Below, one piece after another: positions 1 through 6,626 of a DNA stretch of 14,092 nt. Under the pieces are notes generated by a model. The model did not search any database. It was given only the letters and a program-made list of their open reading frames with translations, and was not told where the DNA came from. Both the position numbers and the translations under genes were made by a program. Each line of letters starts with the position of its first letter. Position 1 is the stretch's first letter. This stretch comes from Nitrospirota bacterium (lineage in GTDB: Bacteria > Nitrospirota > Thermodesulfovibrionia > Thermodesulfovibrionales > Dissulfurispiraceae), in contig JACREW010000036.1 in assembly GCA_016212685.1 (NCBI GenBank), positions 1 through 14,092 of the forward strand, given 5' to 3'.

Positions 1-93
1 AAGATTAGGGTTATGCAGAGACGGGCGTATGGGTTACGTGATGAGGAGTATCTGAGGCTGAAAATACTGACTTGTATGTTGCCGGAGATATAG
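1..93 (+). CDS. C-terminal end of an ISL3-like transposase (partial)
   Basis: The frame starting at base 1 is open for 30 codons and stops at TAG 91-93. It carries RRAYGLRDEEYLRLKIL, which resembles the conserved C-terminus of ISL3-family DDE transposases (RRAYGYRNFExFRLRIL type). The rest of the gene lies beyond the left edge, so whether the transposase is intact cannot be judged. It points toward livF, and the two genes converge. The family call rests on one short motif; another DDE family with a similar tail is possible. Confidence 0.7.
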   Translation, partial: KIRVMQRRAYGLRDEEYLRLKILTCMLPEI

Positions 94-133
94 GAAAGTG
101 CTCAAAACTACCCACACGATTACGCGAAGACCC
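1..133 (+). mobile_element. Right end of an ISL3-like insertion sequence
   Basis: After the transposase stop at 93 there are about 40 bases, ending near ACGCGAAGACCC (122-133), which look like a non-coding IS terminus. The inferred inverted repeat would start GGGTCTTCGCG on the minus strand. The left end is outside the window, so the exact boundary and any target duplication cannot be confirmed. The element sits immediately downstream of the last liv gene. Confidence 0.55.
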
Positions 134-161
134 AAATTAATAAGGTTCTGAATAAAAAAGA

Positions 162-875
162 TTAATCTCCCAAGTACGCCTTTTTTACATTCTCATTATG
201 CAATAAGTCTTCGCCTGTGCCCGACAGCTTTATCACGCCGTTTTCGAGGACATAGCCGCGATGCGAAAGCCTTAATGCCGCCTTTGCGTTCTGCTCTACG
301 AGGAGAATCGTAACCCCTTTTTCGTTTATCTCTTTTATGGTCTTGAAAATCTTGCTTACCATTATAGGCGCAAGGCCGAGAGAAGGTTCGTCGAGGAGAA
401 GGAGCTTCGGGTTTGCCATCAATGCCCTGCCTATGGCGAGCATCTGCTGCTCACCTCCGCTCAAAGTGCCTCCCATCTGTTTTGTACGTTCTTTCAATAC
501 AGGGAATAAATTAAAAACTTTTTCCATATTATACTGTTTGCCTTTTGTCTTTTGCCTTTTGCCGAGCGAATACGCGCCCATTTCAAGGTTTTCAAGTACC
601 GTGAGCCTCGGGAAAATCCTTCTTCCTTCGGGAACCTGACAGATGCCTCTGTTTACGACATTGTGAGGCGCCATATTTTTTAAAGATTCGCCTTCAAATA
701 GCATATCTCCGGAATCCGGTTTAAGTATGCCGGAGATCGTGAGGAGAGTTGTCGTCTTCCCCGCGCCGTTACTGCCTATGAGGCAGACTATCTCGCCCTT
801 GGCGACTTCGATGTCGATCCCCTTTAGTGCCTTTATGTGGCCGTACGATGTATGTATTGACGATAATTTTAGCAT
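162..875 (-). CDS. livF: Branched-chain amino acid ABC transporter ATPase LivF
   Basis: One of the two ATPases powering a high-affinity branched-chain amino acid (HAAT) importer at the inner membrane. The 237-residue protein has Walker A GSNGAGKT (34-41), the LivF-type QVPEGRRIFPRLTV segment (80-93), signature LSGGE (139-143) and Walker B LLLLDEP (158-164), followed by VEQN, typical of LivF. The ATG at 875 is chosen because family homology begins at MLKLSSIHTSYG; the frame stays open upstream to 1007, but that stretch is repeat-derived and unlike any LivF. Residues 105-112 are encoded by three tandem heptamers. It is the last gene of the liv operon, separated from livG by an inverted-repeat element. 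Confidence 0.93.
   Translation of the reverse strand: MLKLSSIHTSYGHIKALKGIDIEVAKGEIVCLIGSNGAGKTTTLLTISGILKPDSGDMLFEGESLKNMAPHNVVNRGICQVPEGRRIFPRLTVLENLEMGAYSLGKRQKTKGKQYNMEKVFNLFPVLKERTKQMGGTLSGGEQQMLAIGRALMANPKLLLLDEPSLGLAPIMVSKIFKTIKEINEKGVTILLVEQNAKAALRLSHRGYVLENGVIKLSGTGEDLLHNENVKKAYLGD
541..561 (-). repeat. Heptanucleotide tandem repeat inside livF
   Basis: On the minus strand three copies of a 7-base unit (CAAAAGG, CAAAAGA, CAAAAGG) run in tandem, with a partial unit adjoining. Three units add 21 bases, which keeps frame and encodes the basic stretch around GKRQKTKG (residues 105-112) in the helical region of LivF, where family length varies. Loss or gain of one unit would shift the frame. 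Confidence 0.7.
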
Positions 876-890
876 GATGTTTTGCCTGAC

Positions 891-1017
891 AAGCAGAACA
901 CAGTATTTTCGCTCATTCTCGCCGGACATCCGTGTCTGTCTCCGAGGCACCAGCTCGGTTTCGACGTCACGGCGAAACTTCGAGCTGCTGAAACCACTGC
1001 AATACAATGTTCTGCCT
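891..1017. repeat. Inverted-repeat element between livG and livF
   Basis: The outer arms 891-907 and 1001-1017 are complementary at 14 of 17 positions. Inside lies a second hairpin: CAGCTCG plus GTTTCG (951-963) pairs with CGAAAC and CGAGCTG (973-987), with a two-base bulge and a 9-base loop. The 127-bp unit fills nearly the whole livG-livF gap in an otherwise overlapping operon. It could be a small non-autonomous mobile element or a structured operon leader for livF. It shows no clear resemblance to the two ~160-bp elements farther right. Confidence 0.6.
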
Positions 1018-1030
1018 GTTTGAAGTTCAT

Positions 1031-1798
1031 TTAATGATTCGTTTCGCTCCCGAGATACGCCTCGATCACCATGGGATTGTTTCTCACATCATCGGGCAAT
1101 CCCTCCGCGATCTTAACTCCGTGATCGAGAACGATAATCCGGTCGGACACGCCCATCACCAGCTTCATGTCATGCTCGATGAGGATTATCGTCTTGCCGA
1201 GTTCCTGAATTTTTTTTATCAAAGCCATTACCTCGGATGTTTCTATCGGATTCATGCCGGCAGTAGGTTCGTCGAGGAGTATGATATGCGCTTCGGTTGC
1301 AAGCGCCCGCGCTATCTCAAGCCTCCTCCGGCTGCCGTACGGCAGGCTGTCGGCCTGCGTGTCGGCATAATCCTCGATGCCGACGAACTCAAGATATTCA
1401 AATGCCTTTTCTTTTATTGATCGCTCTTTTGTTTTGAAACCGCCGCTCCGCGTTATGACGCTCAGAAAGTCGTATCTTACCCGCGTATGCTGTGAAACCA
1501 TAACATTTTCGATTGTCGTCATTTCAGAGAAAAGCCGTATATTTTGGAACGTCCTTGCAATGCCGAGTTCCGCAATTTTATGAGAAGGGAGTTTTGATAT
1601 TTCGGTTTCTTTGAAGCGGATGCTGCCCTTTGTGGATCTTGTTGTTCCCGTAAGACAGTTGAAGAGAGTGGTTTTTCCGGCTCCGTTAGGCCCGATAATG
1701 CTTACGATGCGGCCGCCTTTTATCTTAAAGCTCACATCTTCTATCGCCCTTATTCCGCCGAAGTGTTTTGTCAGTTCCCTAACGTCTAAAATGTACAC
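1031..1798 (-). CDS. livG: Branched-chain amino acid ABC transporter ATPase LivG
   Basis: Second ATPase of the HAAT importer, 255 residues, the usual LivG length. Walker A is GPNGAGKT (36-43), the Q-loop region is ARTFQNIRLF (81-90), the signature is the LivG-type LPYGSRRRLEIARAL (152-166), Walker B is ILLDEP (173-178), and the switch histidine is H209 in IEHDM. The start is GTG at 1796-1798, preceded by a good Shine-Dalgarno (TTAGGGGG) 8 bases upstream. It overlaps the end of livM by 20 bases, consistent with translational coupling. Confidence 0.95.
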   Translation of the reverse strand: MYILDVRELTKHFGGIRAIEDVSFKIKGGRIVSIIGPNGAGKTTLFNCLTGTTRSTKGSIRFKETEISKLPSHKIAELGIARTFQNIRLFSEMTTIENVMVSQHTRVRYDFLSVITRSGGFKTKERSIKEKAFEYLEFVGIEDYADTQADSLPYGSRRRLEIARALATEAHIILLDEPTAGMNPIETSEVMALIKKIQELGKTIILIEHDMKLVMGVSDRIIVLDHGVKIAEGLPDDVRNNPMVIEAYLGSETNH

Positions 1799-2909
1799 TC
1801 TTAAAACCCCCTAAAATTCCCTGCGGCCTGAAAAGCATGAACAGCACCAGAGCTATGCCTAAAATCAACATCCTGTATGACTGCACCTCGCGCAGTAACT
1901 CGGGCAATAACACAAGAATAAACGCCCCCGCGATTGCGCCGAAGGTATTTCCGAGCCCTCCGACAATGACCATGCTTAAGATCAAAACGGATTCCATGAA
2001 TGTAAAACTTTCGGGAGAAACGAACTGCATCTTTGACGCGAAAAGTATTCCGGCTATCCCGGCCCATACCGTACCGAAGCCGAAGGCATAGAGCTTGTAC
2101 TTTGTAGTATTGATTCCGAGGGATGATGCCGCTATCTCATTTTCCTTGATTGAGATCCATGCCCTGCCGATGCGGGAGCATTCCACCCGTCTGATGATTA
2201 TCACCGCTATAACGACAAATATAAACACAAGATAGTAATACGTATTCAGTTTGTCGAGGGATGCGCCGAAAAGCGAAGGCCGCGCTATTCCCGTGATACC
2301 GTTCGGGCCGTTGGTAAGGCTGTCCCAGTTGTTCAGGACAAGGCGGACTATTTCTCCGAATCCGAGCGTTACAATAGCCAGATAATCTCCCCTGAGCCTC
2401 AGCGCCGGTATGGCGAGCGCTATCCCGCTAAGAGCCGCAATGCCCGCGGACAACGGAATGGATGTCCAGAAATCCAGGCCTAATTTTGTGTTGGCAATAG
2501 CGTAGGTGTACGCGCCTATGGCGTAAAAAGCGGCAAATCCGAGATTCAAAAGACCGGTGAATCCCACGATTATATTCAATCCGAGGGCAAGGAGCATGTA
2601 AATGCCCGACATGATAAGCACATCGAGATAATAATCTTTCAGGAAAAACGGTAATAAGATGAAAACCATAATGACCGAGGGCACGGAGGCTGCACGAAGA
2701 AAGTGAGGAGGAGTCCAGCGGATTTTCGGCAAGGCGGGCAAGACCTGCGATTTTTTGATCAGAAGAACTGCGGAAAGAAATATAAACATTATTGCAAACA
2801 GGATAGTCGATGATTTTATATCTTTAAACGGGAGAAAGAGGATTGCCGCAAAAAGCGAGATTAAAAGAGCTTTGAGAACCGGATGCTTTTTGATGGCTTC
2901 GTAATTCAT
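1779..2909 (-). CDS. livM: Branched-chain amino acid ABC transporter permease LivM
   Basis: Inner-membrane permease, 376 residues, with roughly ten hydrophobic segments. Family motifs seen are LNIIVGFTGLLNLGFAAFY (111-129), the cytoplasmic coupling loop GRAWISIKENEIAASSLGIN (248-267) that contacts the ATPases, and the C-terminal RPQGILGG (361-368). The N-terminus has two extra hydrophobic segments before the conserved core, as in many LivM proteins. The ATG at 2909 has GGAAG about 7 bases upstream and overlaps the livH stop as ATGA, indicating coupled translation. Confidence 0.94.
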   Translation of the reverse strand: MNYEAIKKHPVLKALLISLFAAILFLPFKDIKSSTILFAIMFIFLSAVLLIKKSQVLPALPKIRWTPPHFLRAASVPSVIMVFILLPFFLKDYYLDVLIMSGIYMLLALGLNIIVGFTGLLNLGFAAFYAIGAYTYAIANTKLGLDFWTSIPLSAGIAALSGIALAIPALRLRGDYLAIVTLGFGEIVRLVLNNWDSLTNGPNGITGIARPSLFGASLDKLNTYYYLVFIFVVIAVIIIRRVECSRIGRAWISIKENEIAASSLGINTTKYKLYAFGFGTVWAGIAGILFASKMQFVSPESFTFMESVLILSMVIVGGLGNTFGAIAGAFILVLLPELLREVQSYRMLILGIALVLFMLFRPQGILGGFKSVHFRR

Positions 2910-3808
2910 ACTTTTTCTTCCGTGTTTTTTCCTAAGATGCCGTCCGGTTTTATGAGAAGGATAACGATAAGAATGATAAACGCGTAAGCATCCTTATATT
3001 CGCTCGATATATAAGCCGCTCCGGCGCTCTCTACAAGTCCGAGTATTATTCCTCCGAGCATTGCTCCGGGGATATTGCCTATCCCTCCGAGGACCGCGGC
3101 AGTGAACGCCTTTATCCCCACGATATAGCCGATATAATAATTCACAAGCCCGTAATACGAGGCGACCATAATTCCGGCCACGGCCGCAAGTCCAGCGCCT
3201 ATTATGAATGTTACGGATATGATGCCGTTCACATTTATTCCCGCAAGCGCGGCCATTGTCTTATCCTGCGCGACAGCTCTCATAGCTTTTCCCACCCGTG
3301 TTTTTTGAATGAACAGATGAAGCGAGAGCATCAGGACGCCCGAAACAATAATTATTAACGCCTGAAGATAGGTCATATTCACGTTCAGAAACTGCAGTCC
3401 GGAATCCCCGAACCGCTGCGGAAAGACCTTATCTGTGGCTCCCTGCGTGAGCATCACGTAATTCTGGAGGAAGATAGAGACGCCTATAGCGCTTATCAAC
3501 GGGCTTAGCCGGGGCGCGTTACGCAGCGGCTTGTATGCAACTTTTTCCATCGTGAAGCCGTAAGCCGAGCACACAATGATAGTAAGAAGAACGGTTAAAA
3601 ACAGCGCAAGAGGAAGACTAACCGCTGTAAGACCCGCTACCGTGAAAAGGCCTAAAAAGATAATTCCTAAGTATGCCCCGAGCATGTAGATCTCACCGTG
3701 AGCAAAGTTTATGAGTTCGAGTATGCCGTAAACCATTGTGTATCCGAGGGCTATAAGCGCATATACACCGCCTAATGTAAGGCCGTTTATCAGTTGTTGA
3801 AGCAGCAT
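2906..3808 (-). CDS. livH: Branched-chain amino acid ABC transporter permease LivH
   Basis: Partner permease of LivM, 300 residues. It carries the LivH hallmark GYTMVYGILELINFAHGE (22-39), the coupling loop RVGKAMRAVAQDKTMAALAG (171-190) and the C-terminal IKPDGILGK motif (286-294). The ATG at 3808 is chosen because homology begins at MLLQQLINGLTLGGVYAL; an upstream extension to 3925 would run through the divergent namZ gene. No Shine-Dalgarno is visible, and the predicted promoter lies only 8 bases upstream, so the message may be leaderless. It is the first liv gene; no periplasmic binding protein gene (livJ/K) accompanies it. Confidence 0.94.
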   Translation of the reverse strand: MLLQQLINGLTLGGVYALIALGYTMVYGILELINFAHGEIYMLGAYLGIIFLGLFTVAGLTAVSLPLALFLTVLLTIIVCSAYGFTMEKVAYKPLRNAPRLSPLISAIGVSIFLQNYVMLTQGATDKVFPQRFGDSGLQFLNVNMTYLQALIIIVSGVLMLSLHLFIQKTRVGKAMRAVAQDKTMAALAGINVNGIISVTFIIGAGLAAVAGIMVASYYGLVNYYIGYIVGIKAFTAAVLGGIGNIPGAMLGGIILGLVESAGAAYISSEYKDAYAFIILIVILLIKPDGILGKNTEEKV

Positions 3809-3816
3809 GGCAGGAA

Positions 3817-3846
3817 ATTTTAGCAGAAATGTTAATATATTGTCAT
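3817..3846 (-). promoter_or_regulatory. Predicted sigma70-type promoter of livHMGF
   Basis: On the minus strand, ATGACA (3841-3846) as -35 and TAAAAT (3817-3822) as -10 are separated by 18 bases; each matches consensus at 5 of 6 positions. The -35 box overlaps the start codon of divergent namZ (3845-3847). Transcription would begin within a few bases of the livH ATG (3808), which fits the lack of a ribosome-binding site there. Confidence 0.5.
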
Positions 3847-5020
3847 GATTTACACAGGGCTGGATTTGGTTGAAAAAGAATGGCCTAAACGATTGAAGGG
3901 CGCGAGGGTGGGGCTTGTAGTGCATCCGGCGTCAGTAAACGGAAGACTTGAACATGCCGCTGATATTGTCCTGAAATCCAAGAGGTTTAAGCTCAATGCA
4001 TTCTTCGGCCCCCAGCACGGCATAAGGGGCGAGACTCAGGATAACATGATCGAGTGGGAGGGATTTAAAGATAAAAAGACAGGGCTCCCTGTTTACAGCC
4101 TTTACGGGAATGTAAGAAAACCTGCTCCTGAAATGCTCAAGGATATTGATGTCATGGTGATAGACATGCAGGATGTAGGCTCACGCTACTACACATTCAT
4201 CTGGACTATGGAACTTTGCATGCAGGCGTGTCTTGAAAATAATAAATCAGTCGTCATACTCGACAGGCCGAATCCCATCGGCGGACACATTACAGAAGGG
4301 CATGTGTTTAATGCAGGCTATGAATCCTTTGTAGGTCAGAGGCCGCTTCCTGTAAGGCACGGCATGACGATAGGAGAGATAGGGAATTATTTGAAAAACG
4401 AGTTTTATCCGGCTCTCGATTTTCATGTCATTAAAATGAAAGGATGGAAAAGGAGGATGTGGTTTGATGAAACTAAGCTTCCTTGGGTCTTGCCTTCGCC
4501 TAATATGCCTACGCTCGATACTGCCATAGTCTATCCGGGAATGTGCCTGCTTGAAGGGACGATGCTCAGCGAGGGAAGAGGCACTACAAGGCCGTTTGAG
4601 ATATTCGGAGCGCCGTTCATAGAGCCTGAAAAACTTATTAAGAGGCTCAATGGATTTAAACTTCAGGGAGTTTTTTTCAGGCTGATGTATTTTCAGCCTA
4701 CATTTCAGAAGCGCGCAGGCAAACTCTGCGGCGGCGCTCAGATTCATGTCGGAGATAGAAAGAAGTTCAAACCTTTTAAAACAGCCGTGGCTATAATCAA
4801 GGCTGTGCATGAGTTATATCCGAAAGAGGATTTATGGAAACAGCCGCCGTATGAATACGAGATGGTAAAGATGCCGATAGATATACTCGCAGGAACGAAC
4901 AGGTTGAGGAATGATATAGAAAAGGGTGAACGGATCGATAAGATGGAGGAGTGGTGGAGCGAGCAGCGCCGGGAATTCGATAAAACCGTGAGAAAGGAGT
5001 TTTTGATGTATGAGCTATAG
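3845..5020 (+). CDS. namZ: NamZ-family (DUF1343) exo-beta-N-acetylmuramidase
   Basis: DUF1343/GH171 proteins such as Bacillus NamZ release terminal MurNAc from the non-reducing end of peptidoglycan fragments. The 391 residues show the family blocks in order: FGPQHGIRGE (54-63), DMQDVGSRYYTFIWTM (107-122), LDRPNPIGG (139-147), PLPVRHGMTIGE (167-178), WVLPSPNMPT (214-223) and SEGRGTTRPFEIFGAP (242-257). The first block has Gln57 where many members have Glu (FGPEHG), which may change activity. There is no signal peptide: an in-frame TAA at 3833-3835 rules out an N-terminal extension, so the enzyme should be cytoplasmic, unlike secreted homologues. It is divergent from livH across only 36 bases and converges on mazF. 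No clear ribosome-binding site is visible. Confidence 0.85.
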   Translation: MIYTGLDLVEKEWPKRLKGARVGLVVHPASVNGRLEHAADIVLKSKRFKLNAFFGPQHGIRGETQDNMIEWEGFKDKKTGLPVYSLYGNVRKPAPEMLKDIDVMVIDMQDVGSRYYTFIWTMELCMQACLENNKSVVILDRPNPIGGHITEGHVFNAGYESFVGQRPLPVRHGMTIGEIGNYLKNEFYPALDFHVIKMKGWKRRMWFDETKLPWVLPSPNMPTLDTAIVYPGMCLLEGTMLSEGRGTTRPFEIFGAPFIEPEKLIKRLNGFKLQGVFFRLMYFQPTFQKRAGKLCGGAQIHVGDRKKFKPFKTAVAIIKAVHELYPKEDLWKQPPYEYEMVKMPIDILAGTNRLRNDIEKGERIDKMEEWWSEQRREFDKTVRKEFLMYEL

Positions 5021-5028
5021 AGCTCGTA

Positions 5029-5370
5029 TTATTGGATGCCGAATACCAGTTGTAATGCCCGTATTACCTCAGCCAGCGCCTTGTCCGTTATTATGCCGAT
5101 ACGTTTTATCAGTCTCTCTTCCGATACTGACCGAACCTGAAAAACATCTACAACCGACGCCTTTTTCAAGTTATTGTATTTGTCAGGGCTGACTGCTATC
5201 ATCCATGGGATGTTTTTGTATTTATCCTTGTAGTCGGTTAGTGGCGCGATTATTTTCAAAGGAAGCGCGCCTATGCTGTCATCATTTATGATAACGCACG
5301 GTCTTGTCTTTCTGATCTCTGCGCCTATGGTCGGCTCCAGATTAATGAGCCATATCTCTTTCTGCTTCAT
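5029..5370 (-). CDS. mazF: MazF/PemK-family endoribonuclease toxin
   Basis: Toxin of a type II toxin-antitoxin pair; family members cleave RNA at short sequence motifs. The 113 residues begin with the hallmark QKEIWLINLEPTIGAEIRKT (3-22) followed by RPCVIINDD, then a central IIAPLTD strand and the C-terminal VDVFQVRSVSEERLIKRIG region that forms the conserved second half of the PemK/MazF barrel. The start ATG overlaps the antitoxin stop as ATGA, so the two are translationally coupled. It converges on namZ, with 8 bases between stop codons. Confidence 0.9.
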   Translation of the reverse strand: MKQKEIWLINLEPTIGAEIRKTRPCVIINDDSIGALPLKIIAPLTDYKDKYKNIPWMIAVSPDKYNNLKKASVVDVFQVRSVSEERLIKRIGIITDKALAEVIRALQLVFGIQ

Positions 5371-5618
5371 TTAAAATCCTCACTGTCAAGCGAGGTCAAT
5401 GCCGTTAATTCCCTGTTTGTCCTATATTCCTCAGCCATCATAGCGGCTGCCTTCCGGAGTTTCTGTTTTTTGTAATCACGGACGAATTTTTCAAAGGCCG
5501 TTTTGAAAAGCTCTGATTTAGAGACATGAAGCTCTTTTTTCAGTTCCTCAATGTCCATGGAAATATCTACAGGCAAGGAAATGGTGATTCTTTCATAAGC
5601 CTGTGCCGTCTTTTGCAT
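5367..5618 (-). CDS. Ribbon-helix-helix antitoxin of the MazF toxin
   Basis: Antitoxin of 83 residues. The N-terminal strand RITISLPVDIS (10-20) followed by two helices (KKELHVSKSELFKTAFEKFV) is a MetJ/Arc/CopG ribbon-helix-helix DNA-binding domain. The charged C-terminus ending in LTSLDSEDFK is the part expected to wrap around and inhibit the toxin. It differs from the AbrB-fold MazE of E. coli. The ATG at 5618 has a strong Shine-Dalgarno AAGAGGTG four bases upstream. It lies just upstream of the toxin gene and behind a well-formed promoter that it probably represses. Confidence 0.88.
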   Translation of the reverse strand: MQKTAQAYERITISLPVDISMDIEELKKELHVSKSELFKTAFEKFVRDYKKQKLRKAAAMMAEEYRTNRELTALTSLDSEDFK

Positions 5619-5644
5619 AAAACACCTCTTAAATATTTTCTTAA

Positions 5645-5673
5645 ATTATAGCATAATTTACCGTTAATGAGAA
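5645..5673 (-). promoter_or_regulatory. Predicted promoter of the MazF toxin-antitoxin operon
   Basis: On the minus strand, TTCTCA (5668-5673, 4 of 6 matches to -35), a 17-base spacer and a perfect TATAAT (5645-5650). The distance to the antitoxin ATG at 5618 leaves room for the AAGAGGTG ribosome-binding site. Confidence 0.65.
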
Positions 5674-5713
5674 CATAGTAGGGGTAGGTCTTACTTTTTG
5701 ATGTATAAAAATG

Positions 5714-5743
5714 TGCATGTTATATTAATGCATGTTATATTAA
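5714..5743. repeat. Two tandem copies of a 15-bp repeat
   Basis: TGCATGTTATATTAA occurs twice head to tail (5714-5728, 5729-5743) with no mismatch. It lies about 40 bases upstream of the toxin-antitoxin promoter, in AT-rich sequence. It could be a binding site for a regulator or a slippage product; nothing else here decides. Confidence 0.75.
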
Positions 5744-5785
5744 AAGGAAAATGTCAAGATTTAAGAGCATTTTCTCTCTTCGGAT

Positions 5786-5974
5786 TTATTTGTTAAGAGA
5801 TACTATTTCTTTCTCTAATTTGGATATCTGTAGTTGAAGGAATTTATCCTGACTCGGTTGAACTTTTGTCTGCCAGTGATAAAAACCGAATACCATTGTT
5901 ACTATTCCAAGAAATGCGCCTATAAGTAACGAATACACAAAAAAGTCTCTATCAGCTTTATCTATTTGCTTTCA
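5786..5974 (-). pseudogene. Small single-pass membrane protein, start unclear or frameshifted
   Basis: This frame encodes about 62 residues: a polar start (DKADRDFF), a hydrophobic span (YSLLIGAFLGIVTMVFGFYHW) and a C-terminal amphipathic, probably coiled-coil helix (FLQLQISKLEKEIVSLNK), stopping at TAA 5786-5788. No ATG opens the frame. A GTG at 5936-5938 would give 50 residues. An ATG at 5973-5975, four bases after the vapC stop, is in another frame and meets a stop after five codons; one extra base would join it to this frame. Either a real single-base frameshift or a GTG start is possible. The function is not recognised. Coordinates cover the open stretch back to the in-frame TGA at 5972-5974. 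Confidence 0.35.
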
Positions 5975-5979
5975 TTAAA

Positions 5980-6357
5980 TCAATCGTAAAACTCCTCTTT
6001 TTTCAGCATGGGATAATGTTTTTTATTTGCCGTCCATAATGCGCAATTGCTGAGACGCGCAACGGCAGCGGTCATTGCGTCAGCCATAGTAACATTATGG
6101 GATTTTCCATACTTATTCATAAATTCGCCTGCAAGCTTACCGGCTTTTTCTTCAAGCGGCGCTGTGCGAATGGCTCCGAAAAACTTCTCTACTTTTGTCT
6201 CTTCTTTCGGGAGAATCCCGGCGTAAATTTCGGCTATTTGTATAGGAGTAACATAGATATCGCCGGAGCGTTCTATTACGGCTTTCTTGAAGTTTTCGGC
6301 TATGTCCTGCCTGCCTCGCAGAAGCCATATGATAATGTCGGAGTCAATGACAATCAT
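5980..6357 (-). CDS. vapC: VapC-family PIN-domain ribonuclease toxin
   Basis: The 125-residue PIN domain has the expected acidic metal-binding residues: D5 in MIVIDSDIIIWLL, E43 in IQIAEIYAG, and D93 in TMADAMTAAVA, followed by the LWTANKKHY segment (107-115). VapC toxins cut tRNA or rRNA using Mg2+. The ATG at 6357 (AGGA four bases upstream) is chosen over the longer open frame to 6420 because PIN homology begins at this Met. It overlaps the antitoxin stop by four bases (ATGA). Confidence 0.9.
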   Translation of the reverse strand: MIVIDSDIIIWLLRGRQDIAENFKKAVIERSGDIYVTPIQIAEIYAGILPKEETKVEKFFGAIRTAPLEEKAGKLAGEFMNKYGKSHNVTMADAMTAAVARLSNCALWTANKKHYPMLKKEEFYD

Positions 6358-6587
6358 AATGTCCTGTTTTTCCGCAGATTTCTTATATGAGCTTCGACAT
6401 CGAATTCCCTGTCTTTCCATATGCCCAGTATCTCATCGGTTGCCTTGAGCATGTTTTGAACCTTCCTCTTTATACGATCATTTATGCTCTCGCGGATTAC
6501 CTCTGAAATGGTAACATGGCGGGTCTCGCTCTCCTTTTTTAAATAACCGTAAGTCTGATCGTCAAAATATATCTGCGTTCTTCTCAC
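6354..6587 (-). CDS. vapB: VapB-type ribbon-helix-helix antitoxin
   Basis: Antitoxin of 77 residues starting VRRTQIYFDDQTYGYLKK; the RRTQIYF strand and the helix HVTISEVIRESINDRI are typical of ribbon-helix-helix antitoxins paired with VapC. The start is GTG at 6585-6587, with a very strong GAGGAGGG ribosome-binding site just upstream (within 6593-6601); the longer open frame to 6743 runs through the promoter and the divergent gene. It is translationally coupled to vapC. It probably represses its own promoter at the 16-bp palindrome upstream. Confidence 0.87.
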   Translation of the reverse strand: MRRTQIYFDDQTYGYLKKESETRHVTISEVIRESINDRIKRKVQNMLKATDEILGIWKDREFDVEAHIRNLRKNRTL

Positions 6588-6607
6588 AGAAACCCTCCTC
6601 GTTTTAC

Positions 6608-6626
6608 AATGTATATATACATTATA
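6608..6626 (-). promoter_or_regulatory. vapBC -10 box with overlapping 16-bp palindromic operator
   Basis: AATGTATATATACATT (6608-6623) is a perfect 16-bp palindrome. A perfect minus-strand TATAAT (-10) lies at 6621-6626 and overlaps its edge. No good -35 is visible at normal spacing. Ribbon-helix-helix antitoxins commonly bind such palindromes to autorepress. The site also lies 40 bases upstream of the divergent murU-amgK start, so it may affect both genes. Confidence 0.6.

Noticed and set aside
876..1007. N-terminal extension of LivF by 44 residues
   Set aside because: It lies inside the inverted-repeat element and has no LivF-like sequence; homology starts at the ATG at 875.
3809..3925. 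N-terminal extension of LivH
   Set aside because: It overlaps the well-supported namZ gene on the opposite strand and precedes the conserved LivH start.
4247..4810. 187-codon open frame on the minus strand inside namZ
   Set aside because: It is antisense to a conserved family gene, shows no recognisable domain, and its composition mirrors namZ codons.
5010..5028. Terminator between namZ and mazF
   Set aside because: GAGCT-ATAG-AGCTC gives only a 5-bp stem without a T-run, too weak to call.
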